Shown: positions 1-8,567 of the stretch, piece after piece
Numbering within the stretch: the stretch's first letter is position 1
Layout of the letters: each line of letters starts with the position of its first letter
Assembly: GCA_020847915.1 (NCBI GenBank)
Contig: JADLBE010000205.1
Coordinates: 1 to 44,132 of the forward strand
DNA from: Saprospiraceae bacterium
Lineage (GTDB): Bacteria > Bacteroidota > Bacteroidia > Chitinophagales > Saprospiraceae
Length of the DNA: 44,132 nucleotides
Direction of reading: 5' to 3'
Notes under the pieces: generated by a model
What the model was told of the DNA's origin: nothing
The model's input: only the letters and a program-made list of their open reading frames with translations
Database searches by the model: none
Position numbers and translations under genes: made by a program

Positions 1-67
1 GGCGGAGTGAGGGCCCTTAAATTCAAATTTCAAATTTCGTACGTCGTCAATCGTCAATCAAATCCCT
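1..67. repeat. Dispersed 3'-UTR repeat module (family A)
   Basis: Read on the minus strand, downstream of the TAG stop of the SDR gene, this stretch runs through an AT-rich module (GTACGAAATTTGAAATTTG) into the GGGCCCTCACTCCGCC module at the window edge. The same two modules in the same order recur near 5.67, 11.77, 19.64 and 39.98 kb. It is cut by the start of the window, so its outer part is not visible. Confidence 0.7.
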
Positions 68-820
68 CTACTGAGCGAGGTATCCTCCATCAACGGCATA
101 ATACGCGCCGGTGACGAACGAAGCGTTGTCGCTGCTCAGCCAAAAAACAAGTTCGGCGACTTCGGAAGCTTCGCCCAAACGGCCAATGGGGTGCAGTGCT
201 ACGAGGGACTGGATGACATCGTCGGTCAGGTTTTTGGTCAGCAGGGGCGTTTTGATGTAGCCGGGACCCACGGAATTGACACGTATGCCTTGTGCACTGT
301 ATTCGAGGGCAGCGCTTTTGGTGAGTCCTACCACACCGTGTTTGGCGGCCACGTAGGCTGAAGAGCCGGGCGTGCCGGCCTGGCCGAGGATGGACGCGAT
401 GTTGACCACAGCGCCACCACCCGATTTAAGCATGGCCGGAATTTGGTACCGCATGCCGTAAAACACACCCGACAGGTTGATGCCAATCACCTTGTCCCAT
501 CCGTCAATGGGATATTCGCCCACGGGCCCTTGTGGTCCACCGATGCCCGCATTGTTGCAGGCAATGTGCAGGGCGCCATAGGTTATGAGGGTTTCGTTGA
601 CGAGGCGTTCGTTGTCGGCTGCCGAGGACACATCCGCTTGGACGAAGATGGCTTCTCCACCTGCTTTTTTGATCAACACCACCGTATCGTTTCCTCCGGC
701 TTCATCGATATCCGATACCACCACCTGGGCGCCGGCTTCTGCATATTTCAAAGCTACTTCGCGGCCGATACCGGACGCTGCACCCGTAACAATGGCTACT
801 TTGTTTCTCAAATTTGTCAT
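68..820 (-). CDS. SDR family oxidoreductase
   Basis: A 250-residue classical short-chain dehydrogenase/reductase, a cytosolic NAD(P)-dependent enzyme with a Rossmann fold. The cofactor motif TGAASGIG is at residues 12-19, NNAG at 89-92, and the catalytic residues Ser143, Tyr156 and Lys160 are present in YVAAK context. The C-terminal part ends in the family-typical ASFVTGAYYAVDGG. The frame stays open further upstream, but those residues look non-coding and the ATG at 820 starts directly before the Rossmann strand, so it was chosen. The substrate cannot be told from sequence; SDRs of this type reduce or oxidise diverse hydroxyl/keto compounds. It lies 175 bp downstream of the FMN reductase gene on the same strand and could be cotranscribed with it. 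Confidence 0.9.
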   Translation of the reverse strand: MTNLRNKVAIVTGAASGIGREVALKYAEAGAQVVVSDIDEAGGNDTVVLIKKAGGEAIFVQADVSSAADNERLVNETLITYGALHIACNNAGIGGPQGPVGEYPIDGWDKVIGINLSGVFYGMRYQIPAMLKSGGGAVVNIASILGQAGTPGSSAYVAAKHGVVGLTKSAALEYSAQGIRVNSVGPGYIKTPLLTKNLTDDVIQSLVALHPIGRLGEASEVAELVFWLSSDNASFVTGAYYAVDGGYLAQ

Positions 821-995
821 ACTATAAATTTTTAATTGCACAAAAAGAACATAATGTAAAAAAAACAAACCGGCAATGCAATGCTGCACCGCCAAATTTG
901 GTGTAATGTCCAAAAGGTAACACCACGAAAGCTGTAATGTTTTTTGAATAGTGCACGAACTCGCCCGCAATGACGAACATCATCGCAAGACCATT

Positions 996-1550
996 TTACC
1001 CCATCTTTTTTTTCGCCTCCATGCACCACAAAAGCTCATCCACAAACCCCTTGGCGCGTTTGTTCACACCTTCCGGATCGGCGGGCACACCTTCTTCGTT
1101 GAAGGTTTCGCTTATTTTGGGTACAGGGAAAAGGGCGGGTACCGTCCATGCCCTTATTTTCCACAAGGAAAACTGCAAAGACGTGATGACCTGCATACCG
1201 CCAAACGGACCGTCGGAAACGGTGGAAATGGCCACGGGTTTGCGCCGCCATTCGTCGTAAAGCACGTCCGTCACGTTTTTCAATGCCGCCGGATAACCGC
1301 CGTTGTATTCCGGGGTTACGATGATCACCCCGTCGGCAGCTTTGATTTTTGCAGTAAAATCGAGCAATTCGGGCGACGGATCTTTTTGAAACTTCAATCT
1401 TTCGTCAAAAACAGGAAATTGGTATGCTTTTAAGTCCAGCAATTCGGTTGTAGCCAAATTGTTTTCGACAAGGTATTTTTGGAAAAAAAGGGCGACGCGG
1501 TGGCTTTTGCGGCCGGTGCGTACGCTGGCGGAAATGATGGCGATATGCAT
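996..1550 (-). CDS. NADPH-dependent FMN reductase family protein
   Basis: A 184-residue flavodoxin-like protein of the NADPH-dependent FMN reductase family. Members bind FMN and reduce flavin, quinones or azo compounds with NAD(P)H in the cytosol. The N-terminus (MHIAIISASVRTGRKSHRVA) is the beta-strand and phosphate-binding loop that holds FMN, and TPEYNGGYPAALKN around residues 100-113 is the second conserved flavin-contacting loop. Length is normal for the family. It precedes the SDR gene on the same strand, so both could serve one redox function, but that is inference. The physiological electron acceptor is unknown. Confidence 0.88.
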   Translation of the reverse strand: MHIAIISASVRTGRKSHRVALFFQKYLVENNLATTELLDLKAYQFPVFDERLKFQKDPSPELLDFTAKIKAADGVIIVTPEYNGGYPAALKNVTDVLYDEWRRKPVAISTVSDGPFGGMQVITSLQFSLWKIRAWTVPALFPVPKISETFNEEGVPADPEGVNKRAKGFVDELLWCMEAKKKMG

Positions 1551-1587
1551 AATTAGCTGAAAGTAGAAAGCTGAAAGTGGAAAGTGG

Positions 1588-1883
1588 CAGTCCGGTAACG
1601 CGGTTGTGCAAAAAGGGTATCAAGCATTATTGACCAACAATTTAACCGCATTAGCGGTTGAATTGATGGTCACCAAAGTTTAATATACCTTTTTGCACAA
1701 CCCCACGTACAGAGGCGTTTACGCCGATAAAATAAAAAATCCGGTAGCTCGGCTTTATTAAAAGTGGCGTTTCCGCCAATTACTTTACATTTTATAATAG
1801 GCATAAACGCCTTTGTACGTGTGGCGTGAACGCCGCGTTACCTGTTTTTTTCCATCGGCATAAACGCCGCGTTACCGGACTGC
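1588..1883. repeat. MITE-like element with 17-bp terminal inverted repeats
   Basis: GCAGTCCGGTAACGCGG at 1588-1604 is repeated in perfect inverted orientation at 1867-1883, bounding about 296 bp without a gene. Inside are a second inverted pair (about 18 bp, near 1603-1621 and 1684-1702, one base different in length), a hairpin around AACCGCATTAGCGGTT, and several short palindromes of the GGCGTTTACGCC type. No target-site duplication is obvious. Together with the heptads next to it, this fills the 370-bp gap between the FMN reductase and DUF1501 genes. Confidence 0.6.
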
Positions 1884-1924
1884 CTGCTGCCTGCTGCCTG
1901 CTGCCTGCTGCCTGCTGCCTGCTA
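1880..1924 (-). repeat. Heptad array abutting a stop codon
   Basis: Six perfect head-to-tail copies of CTGCCTG occupy 1880-1921 and touch the CTA at 1922-1924, which is the TAG stop of the DUF1501 gene. In the sense direction the gene therefore ends TAG followed by six CAGGCAG units. Equivalent arrays lie at five other gene ends in this window. Confidence 0.9.
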
Positions 1925-3502
1925 TTTAACAAGCATCATCCCCGCCGCCCACTTGGTTCCAACTTCAAGTCTGTAAACGTATTGACCTGCGGGCAAACTG
2001 TTGTTTCGGTAGCTCACCTGGTTTTCGCCGGCGGCAAAGTAGCGGTCGGCGACGGTGTCGACAAGCCTTCCGGATGGATCGTACAACACGATGCGGGCCT
2101 GGGCGCTTTCAGGCATGGTGAACCGGATGGTGGTTGCGCCCTGGAACGGATTGGGGAAGTTACCCAATGCAAACGGATCGATACCCCGGGTATTGTGCAC
2201 GCCGCTCACAGGCGCCTCGAAGATGGGCAAGATGGGGTAGGTTTCGGACAGGATACTTTCCGGGTTTTCAATGCCGAACCAGTCCTGTAAAGCGCTGGCG
2301 TACACCGAACGGAAATCGTGCTGCATGGGCACATCTTCCGAACCGTTTGTTATTTGCGGGATGTCCGGATTGGTACCGATGATGCCCGGGATGACTTTTT
2401 TTCCAAAAACAAACACTGGCGCGCCCGCGCCGTGGTCGGTACCAAAACTGGCATTTTCGGCGATGGTGCGACCGAATTCGGAGAAGGTCATGCCCGCTAC
2501 GCGGTCGTCTGCACCGATCAGTTTGAGGTCGTCCTGGAATGCGCCCACGGCTTCGGACAGCAGTCGGAGCAGTTCGGCGTGGTTGCCGACTGTGGGCCCC
2601 ATCGTCATGTCAATTTGTTCGCTGTGGGTATCAAAACCGTCGAGCGTAACGATGTACACGGGTGTTTTGAGGCCGCCGCTGATGAGCTGGGCCACGATTT
2701 TGAGTTGGTCTGCCAAACGGTTGGCGCCTGGAGCCGGGTACATGGCAGACAAGTTTTGTCCCACATCGGCGGCGCCTTTGATGGCGTCGTAGTATGTTTC
2801 GGCCTGGTTGGTTACAAGGCGTATGTATTCAAGTTCGTTGCCGTAAGGCGTGTTGGGCGCCGGCTCGGGAAAATCGGAAATGAACTGGTAGAAAGCATCC
2901 GGATCGCTGATGGCAAAACCCATCGGATTGGGGTCGCCCATAAGCGCCAGCGAAATGATCGAACCAATCTGGATGGCCAGCGGGTCGGGCATGTCGGGAT
3001 TGGGATAACCCGTAGGGTAACCAGGGTATTCCGACATCAGGTAACGACCGAGCCAGCCGGTTTCGAGGAACTCCTCGCTGTCGGAGGCCGACATCCAGAT
3101 GTCCGTAGACCGGAAGTGGCTGTAATCCTGGTTCGGGTATCCCACACTTTGCACCACCGACACGAGACCGTCGTTGTACATGTTGCGCAGGTGGGCCATG
3201 CTGGGGTGCAGTCCGTTGGCCAGGGTACCGTCGATGCTTAGGACCTGGTTTTCAGGAATGAGCAGGTCAGGTCGCGCGCCAGCAAGTTTGTCGTATTGGT
3301 CGAGCGGTATAAACGTGTTCAAACCGTCGTTGCCGCCGATGAGCTGGACAAGTACCAACACGCGCTCGTACGGGTTGCCGCTGGCAGCCAGGGCTTGCAA
3401 AAAAGGCAAACGTGGCAACGGATTGATGGAAAATCCGTTGAGCGGGAAAGTTGCGGCGCCGGCTGCAAGACCGGCATATTGGAGGAATTTTCTTCTTTTC
3501 AT
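1922..3502 (-). CDS. DUF1501 domain protein with Tat signal and T9SS sorting domain
   Basis: A 526-residue secreted protein of the DUF1501 family, distantly related to the sulfatase/alkaline-phosphatase-like fold and of unknown activity. The N-terminus has a twin-arginine signal (RRKFLQ at residues 3-8, then an alanine-rich stretch). The DUF1501 body follows (VLVQLIGGNDGLNTFIPL, FDTHSEQ, MTFSEFGRTIAENAS). The last 85 or so residues form a T9SS type A sorting domain (FPNPFQGATTIRF through LPAGQYVYRLEV). Tat export followed by T9SS surface delivery is thus predicted. It lies 92 bp downstream of the DUF1800 gene on the same strand; such pairs are widespread in Bacteroidota and Planctomycetota, and the two probably form one operon and act together. 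Their biochemical role is not established. Confidence 0.92.
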   Translation of the reverse strand: MKRRKFLQYAGLAAGAATFPLNGFSINPLPRLPFLQALAASGNPYERVLVLVQLIGGNDGLNTFIPLDQYDKLAGARPDLLIPENQVLSIDGTLANGLHPSMAHLRNMYNDGLVSVVQSVGYPNQDYSHFRSTDIWMSASDSEEFLETGWLGRYLMSEYPGYPTGYPNPDMPDPLAIQIGSIISLALMGDPNPMGFAISDPDAFYQFISDFPEPAPNTPYGNELEYIRLVTNQAETYYDAIKGAADVGQNLSAMYPAPGANRLADQLKIVAQLISGGLKTPVYIVTLDGFDTHSEQIDMTMGPTVGNHAELLRLLSEAVGAFQDDLKLIGADDRVAGMTFSEFGRTIAENASFGTDHGAGAPVFVFGKKVIPGIIGTNPDIPQITNGSEDVPMQHDFRSVYASALQDWFGIENPESILSETYPILPIFEAPVSGVHNTRGIDPFALGNFPNPFQGATTIRFTMPESAQARIVLYDPSGRLVDTVADRYFAAGENQVSYRNNSLPAGQYVYRLEVGTKWAAGMMLVK

Positions 3503-3505
3503 GAT

Positions 3506-3594
3506 CGATCAGGATTCGCAGGATTTTAGGATTCCCATGATTGATTTTTGTTGATTTTCAGGATTTTGGGTCCCACGCTTTGCTGGGAAAACCA
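3506..3594. repeat. Short family A repeat between DUF1800 and DUF1501 genes
   Basis: The 92-bp spacer contains imperfect copies of the dispersed repeat words: ATCAGGATTCGCAGGATTTT near 3508 and CAGGATTTTGGG near 3560. At 3571-3588 is a degenerate version of the CCCACGCTTCGCTGGGA word that is present in exact form near 5.7 kb and 39.87 kb. Confidence 0.6.
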
Positions 3595-5346
3595 TTAAAT
3601 CAGTTGATATTCCGGCAAACTCATGATGTATTTGTGCAGGATCGAGAGGCGGAAACGGACGGTTTCCATGGCCATTTGATCGGTGGGATTGTTTTGGTAC
3701 GCGATCCAGGCGGAGGTCCAGTAAGCGTCGGTGGCTTGCCCGGAAAGCAAAATACCTTTCAACAATCCTTTTTTGATGGCCGACAGCGGCTGGGGCAACA
3801 GCAGGCGAAGCGTGTCGTCGATCAACAGGTTGGGATCCTCCGGATTGGCGAACTGCTCTGCGAAAGCGATGTGGTCGATGGTAAGGTCGTCGTTGTCGGT
3901 TTGCAAAGCGTACAAAGACAAAATATCGCTGTACACGTTGCGGTTGCGGATGGTATCGGCTGTGATCCAGTTGCGGTAGTATTGGGGTGCCTGGCGCCAG
4001 GCGGGCCATCCGGCCACGTTGGGCGGTTCGCCGGGCATCATTTGCATGGCGTTGCCCAGGTAGTTGAGGTACAAAAGCATGAGCCATTCGTCGTACAAGG
4101 TAGAAGCAGGAACGTCGAGATTGAAATTGCGCATCACGCCGACCACCTGGTCCACGGGCGATTTGATGTAGCCGCCCATGTTGTAGGCTTCAAAAAAGTG
4201 TTCACTTTTGAATAGTGTGGACAAAACCGGCTCCATCTCGTAGTTGTTGTCGCGCATGATTTGTGCCAGCGGCTGGATCACGTCGGTTTCCACCGCATCG
4301 TCGATGACATAATACACGAAGAAGCGGTACAGTTTGCGGCAGATGTACTCTGCGGTTTGGTTTTTGGCAAAAAGCATGTCGAGCAGAGCATCGAGTTCCA
4401 CTTCGCCGTTAACATTGCCCTGAATGGTGGTGTTGTTGTAAAAATTGGAAAACTGCTTGTCGGTGGTATCGTGCGCCGTGGGATCGAAAAAACTGGTCAG
4501 ATCCACCACATTGATGCGCCAGCCGGTGAGCACACGTGCGGCGGCCACCACGTCGTCCTCGGTGTATTGATCCGGCGAGTCCTTGCCGATGGTAAACAAT
4601 TCCTGCAGTTCGCGGGCGTAGTTTTCATCGGGTGCGTCTTTGTCGTTGAGGTAGCCGTTGAGGTAAAACAGCATCGACGCATCAAGTGTCACGTCCTTTA
4701 CCAGGGTTTTAAAATTGCCCAATGCATCGGCGCGCAACAGCTGGTTGTGCTGGTACATGGCCCGTCCTACAAACACAATGGATGCCTGAATGGCAAAATG
4801 GTTGTGCCAAAACAGGGTCATTTTTTCACGGATGTTGGCCGGTTCCTGAATCATGTGCCGGAGCCACCATCCACGCCAGCTTTCGATTCGGTAACCTTCG
4901 GCCTCACCGGTAAAATCGTACGGGACGTTCACCCAGGTTTCCCCTGGTGGAATGGTGGGATCGGTAAAGTCCGGACCGTTGTAGTTGTTCACCGGCGGAT
5001 CGGGCAGCGACGCTGGCGGCGTAAGCATAAAATCCACGGCGGCATCGGCACTTCCGAGGGCCAGGATCTGGTCAGCCTCCGTTTTCCGGGCGCCAAAAGT
5101 TAGGCGCCGGAGCAGGTGATTGGCGAGTTCCGGCGTCCACGGCCCGTTGTAAGGCGTCAGGTCGCCGACAACAGCCGGTTTGTCATCCCAGCGAAGCGTG
5201 GGAGCTAAGGCGGGATGGTCGCGCTTGTCATCCTGTAAGGACTTGTCATCCCGCAGGGACCCGGCTGGTCGGTTGGCGAGTGCGGGCAGGCCTTTGGCGG
5301 CCAAATCGCGGAAAAAATGCCTTCTGGAAAGTGTTTGTTCTGGCAT
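3595..5346 (-). CDS. DUF1800 domain-containing protein
   Basis: A 583-residue DUF1800 family protein. A Tat-like signal is visible at the start (LSRRHFFRDLAAKG, twin Arg at 8-9), then a charged linker (about 25-70), then the DUF1800 domain beginning at about residue 75 (LANHLLRRLTFGARKTEADQ) and continuing through MTLFWHNHFA, NENYARELQELFTIG-like (here DENYARELQELFTIG) and FFEAYNMGGYIKSPVDQVVG. The activity of the family is unknown; it is normally encoded with DUF1501 proteins, as here. Odd feature: the linker holds three DDK tripeptides (RDDK, QDDK, WDDK), each encoded by the repeat word TTGTCATCC. One is an exact 25-bp copy of an intergenic repeat (5179-5203). No T9SS sorting domain is seen. 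Confidence 0.9.
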   Translation of the reverse strand: MPEQTLSRRHFFRDLAAKGLPALANRPAGSLRDDKSLQDDKRDHPALAPTLRWDDKPAVVGDLTPYNGPWTPELANHLLRRLTFGARKTEADQILALGSADAAVDFMLTPPASLPDPPVNNYNGPDFTDPTIPPGETWVNVPYDFTGEAEGYRIESWRGWWLRHMIQEPANIREKMTLFWHNHFAIQASIVFVGRAMYQHNQLLRADALGNFKTLVKDVTLDASMLFYLNGYLNDKDAPDENYARELQELFTIGKDSPDQYTEDDVVAAARVLTGWRINVVDLTSFFDPTAHDTTDKQFSNFYNNTTIQGNVNGEVELDALLDMLFAKNQTAEYICRKLYRFFVYYVIDDAVETDVIQPLAQIMRDNNYEMEPVLSTLFKSEHFFEAYNMGGYIKSPVDQVVGVMRNFNLDVPASTLYDEWLMLLYLNYLGNAMQMMPGEPPNVAGWPAWRQAPQYYRNWITADTIRNRNVYSDILSLYALQTDNDDLTIDHIAFAEQFANPEDPNLLIDDTLRLLLPQPLSAIKKGLLKGILLSGQATDAYWTSAWIAYQNNPTDQMAMETVRFRLSILHKYIMSLPEYQLI

Positions 5347-5393
5347 GGATAAGGGTATTTACGCTTGACGTTGGATTGGGTAGACAAGATAAA

Positions 5394-5757
5394 TCAGGAT
5401 GTACAGAATGACAGGATTTTTAGATTAAATGTCTAAATCAGCATACACACTCCGCCATTTGTCTGAATCAGGATTCCCAGGACTTGTCCCGAGGAACGAG
5501 GGATCTAGATTTTCATGATTTTAAATTACAAGATATTGGTCTGAATTAAGCGCTGTAAACCGCTTCTACCGTATCACCATCCTGTAATTTAAAATCCTGA
5601 AAATCTAGATCCCTCGTTCCTCGGGACAAGTCCTGAGAATCCTGATTCAGACAACATGGCGGAGTGAGGGCCCCAAATTCTAAAATCCAATTTCAGTTCC
5701 CACGCTTCGCTGGGATGACAAATCTCGTCATTCAAACTGCCTTCTGTCTTCTGCCTT
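5394..5757. repeat. Large family A inverted repeat
   Basis: This fills most of the 411-bp gap between the DUF1800 start and the stop of the beta-helix gene. Two arms of about 80 bp (about 5448-5530 and 5581-5666) pair almost perfectly around a 50-bp loop. Both arms contain the CACTCCGCC, TCTGAATCAGGATTC and GTCCCGAGGAACGAGGGATC words. From 5698 to 5722 is an exact copy, in inverse orientation, of the 25-bp word found in the DUF1800 coding sequence. Next to the gene are three heptads (AAGGCAG, AAGACAG, AAGGCAG in sense orientation) directly after the TAG stop at 5758-5760. Confidence 0.85.
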
Positions 5758-8490
5758 CTATTTAACTAAAAGCTTCCCACTCCCCAAAGCTTCCCCCTTA
5801 CCATTTTTCACCACCGCAACATAAGTTCCCGAAGAAAACCCTTCGAGCGAAACCTGCTGCCGACCACTCGCCACATTGCGTTGCAAAACACGCCTTCCCG
5901 AAGCATCGTACATTTCCAAAAGATACGATCCCGAGCCGCCAAGTTCCAGCCACACGGTATGTTCCGCCGGATTGGGGAAAAGGGAAAACGCGATTTGATT
6001 ACCAGGTGTTTTGGTGCCGATGGTAAACGACACCTCGTACGTGGATACCGCCGTACAGCCGCGCGTATCGGTGATCGTGACGGTGTAGGAGCCGGGAAGT
6101 ACATTGCCGAGCACGGGACCATTGCTGCCGTCGGACCACAAGTAGCCGAACGGACCGGTGCCGCCCAAAACGGCGGTGACGGTTACGCTGCCGTCGGGCA
6201 CGACCGGACCGGATGCGTCTTGCACTACAGCCGAAAACTGCAGGCTGTCGGGTGCGGTGAGGTAATACGTATAAGTTGTGAAGCAGCCGTTGGCGTCGGT
6301 GGCGGTGACGGTCCATGCGCCCGGACCTACGGGACCGAAGATGGAGTCGGTGACGCCGCCGGTCCACAAAAACGTGAACGGCTCGGGGCCACTGAAAGGC
6401 GCCACGGCGAGCAAGGCGTCGGACTGCCCGTAGCAGGAGATGGGCATGCTGTCGGCGCGGATTTCGGGTGCTGGCAGCTCGGGCACCGCCACCGTATCGA
6501 GGAAGATGCGCCCGCCGGCATCGGTGACGGTGAAGACGTACGTACCCGGCGCAAGGCCCGTAGCAGACGTGCCGCCGCCATTGCCGGGTTGCCAAAGGTA
6601 GGTGAAGGGTGGACAGCCACCTTCGGTTTCAAAAGCGACCGAGCCGTTGGTTGCATCGGTGCAGGCGCCTGTGACGGCAGGTGTAACGGTGGCGGCGAAG
6701 TCGGGCATTTCATAAGCGCCAATGTCTACCGTGCCGCCAAGAATGCGGGGCCTGCCGTCGAGGTCGGTGAGCAGGTACGGCGGCACGGCGGCGTTGGTAC
6801 CTGCGTCGCGCAGGGGCGAGCAGGGCTGGAGGCGGTAGTCGTTGGAGTCGGGGTTGACAAACATCGGATCGCCGGAAGTAATGATGCCTGGACCGCAGGT
6901 GACATTGGAAGGCAGGGTGGAGCAATCGAGGCCGGGGAGGTAGGAGTGGGAAATGGTGGTGGGGGAATTCAAAATTAATTGATCATGATCAGGTAATATT
7001 ACTGAATTTACAATATCAAGTTTATTTGCTTCTATTCTAATGGTAGGATTATATAAATCGTCAATGCATGAATTATTGATTTTTAGAGAATCGCTTTGAA
7101 AATTAATTAAAAACGCGGTTGTATTGTTTAAATATTCAACATTGGAAATATTCAAGTTTTGGCCTGCAATTTGCACAACACCTTGCAAAAGATCGTTGGT
7201 AATGTTATTACTAAATTTATTGTTAATTATATTAGTCAATGCCCCATTGAATATTATTGCTTTGCCATCGCAAATATTGTTATCAACGGCATTAAAATAA
7301 AAGTCAACCACACCATTGTCTAATGCCAGAAACACAATTCCTGTGTTATTGTTATTGGTAATATAGTGATTTACGAAAGCACAAGAATTTATACTAACCA
7401 ATGAATTTGTTGAGCCAAATGCGTCTATTGAAAGGCAAGCATTGTCAGGTGATGAAAGCGACAAATTGGCATTATTATCATATATTATTTCATGCAAAAT
7501 AATGGTATCAATTAACAACAAACCATTTGACAGAATCCGAAAAGCAGGAACTGTGATAAATGTTTTGTTCTCAATAAATTTACAATCATAAAATCCAAGG
7601 GATCTCCCACCTGATGACCCAATACTTGCATAAAGACCACCAGCGTTGGTAGCAGCGCTGTTTTCGATAAAATTACTTCCTTTTACATCAATCCTATCGC
7701 TTCGGTCTGCGTCCACTAAATACAAGCCACCTCCCCTGTTTGCCCAATTGGAATCAAACAAACAGGAGTCAACATCAATTCCCCTCTCTACCCAGGATGC
7801 ACCCAGCCAAGCCAATCCGCCGCCGTTGGCCACACATCGGTTGTTTTCAAACCGGCACTGGCGAATGCGCGGAGCAATCGAGCCCATGCCTTCTCCATTC
7901 ACAGCCAATCCACCGCCGAAATTGCGTGCGGTGTTGAATTCAAAAACGCAATTCCGAATCTCAGGATAAGCTTCCCAATTTTTTCCTTCAATGAAAAGTC
8001 CACCGCCGCATAAGCGCCGGTCGCGGGCGGAGGCAAGACCGTCGAAATCGGCATTTCCATGCCGTATGAAAAACCCATCGAGGACTGTGTTGCTGTCCGG
8101 AAAATGCATGTACATGACGTTGTAACTGTTGTCTGTACTATCGCCCGGCTCTCCGATGTCGCCGCTCAAAACCGTCGGGTGCGCCTGCCAGTCGCGTTGG
8201 GCTAGCATAGATTCAATACCTGCAAAGCCGCCGTAAATGCGTACGCCCGAAGGAATGGCAAATGAAGTATCACGCTCGGCCGTTGCAGTTGGTTTGAAGG
8301 TTCCTTCGGCCACCCAAAGGCTGTCGCCCGGTTGCGCAGTTGACAAGGCTGTTTGTAAGTCGGTAAAAGCATCTTGCCAGGATGTGCCGTTGTTAACGCC
8401 CAAAGCATTAGTAGAAACGTAATACCGGGTTTGGGAATTCGCCATTACGCTCCAGAGGCATAGGAATAATAGTATTTTGTAACGAAGCAT
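5758..8490 (-). CDS. Secreted beta-helix / SprB-repeat protein with T9SS sorting domain
   Basis: A 910-residue predicted cell-surface protein. It has a signal peptide (about 1-19), then a right-handed parallel beta-helix region of about 560 residues that starts with YYVSTNALGVNNGTSWQDAFTDLQTALSTA. A choice-of-anchor Q-like end follows (DGRPRILGGTVDIGAYEMP, about 577-592), then three SprB-like PKD-type repeats (about 594-665, 668-745, 750-820; each with a PFTYLW-like core and GTYVFTVTDAGG-like end), and a T9SS type A sorting domain (about 828-910, FPNPAEHTVWLEL...SSGTYVAVVKNG). Such proteins are surface adhesins or carbohydrate-interacting proteins; the ligand is unknown. The middle of the gene (about 6965-7700, residues 263-508) is strikingly AT-rich compared with both ends. 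An upstream hairpin at 8523-8555 separates it from the 976-residue gene. Confidence 0.88.
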   Translation of the reverse strand: MLRYKILLFLCLWSVMANSQTRYYVSTNALGVNNGTSWQDAFTDLQTALSTAQPGDSLWVAEGTFKPTATAERDTSFAIPSGVRIYGGFAGIESMLAQRDWQAHPTVLSGDIGEPGDSTDNSYNVMYMHFPDSNTVLDGFFIRHGNADFDGLASARDRRLCGGGLFIEGKNWEAYPEIRNCVFEFNTARNFGGGLAVNGEGMGSIAPRIRQCRFENNRCVANGGGLAWLGASWVERGIDVDSCLFDSNWANRGGGLYLVDADRSDRIDVKGSNFIENSAATNAGGLYASIGSSGGRSLGFYDCKFIENKTFITVPAFRILSNGLLLIDTIILHEIIYDNNANLSLSSPDNACLSIDAFGSTNSLVSINSCAFVNHYITNNNNTGIVFLALDNGVVDFYFNAVDNNICDGKAIIFNGALTNIINNKFSNNITNDLLQGVVQIAGQNLNISNVEYLNNTTAFLINFQSDSLKINNSCIDDLYNPTIRIEANKLDIVNSVILPDHDQLILNSPTTISHSYLPGLDCSTLPSNVTCGPGIITSGDPMFVNPDSNDYRLQPCSPLRDAGTNAAVPPYLLTDLDGRPRILGGTVDIGAYEMPDFAATVTPAVTGACTDATNGSVAFETEGGCPPFTYLWQPGNGGGTSATGLAPGTYVFTVTDAGGRIFLDTVAVPELPAPEIRADSMPISCYGQSDALLAVAPFSGPEPFTFLWTGGVTDSIFGPVGPGAWTVTATDANGCFTTYTYYLTAPDSLQFSAVVQDASGPVVPDGSVTVTAVLGGTGPFGYLWSDGSNGPVLGNVLPGSYTVTITDTRGCTAVSTYEVSFTIGTKTPGNQIAFSLFPNPAEHTVWLELGGSGSYLLEMYDASGRRVLQRNVASGRQQVSLEGFSSGTYVAVVKNGKGEALGSGKLLVK

Positions 8491-8514
8491 GGGATGAAGG
8501 ATTTAGAATATAAC

Positions 8515-8556
8515 AATAAAAGGCGTCGTACCAATGGAAGTCACTGGTACGACGCA
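8515..8556 (-). terminator. Rho-independent terminator of the cohesin/dockerin-like gene
   Basis: A perfect 11-bp stem (GCGTCGTACCA at 8523-8533 with its complement at 8545-8555, 11-base loop) starts 12 bases after the TAA stop at 8568-8570. In the transcribed strand it is followed by TTTTATTG. It sits between two tandem minus-strand genes, so they are probably separate transcription units. Confidence 0.8.
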
Positions 8557-8567
8557 ATAAAATAGAG

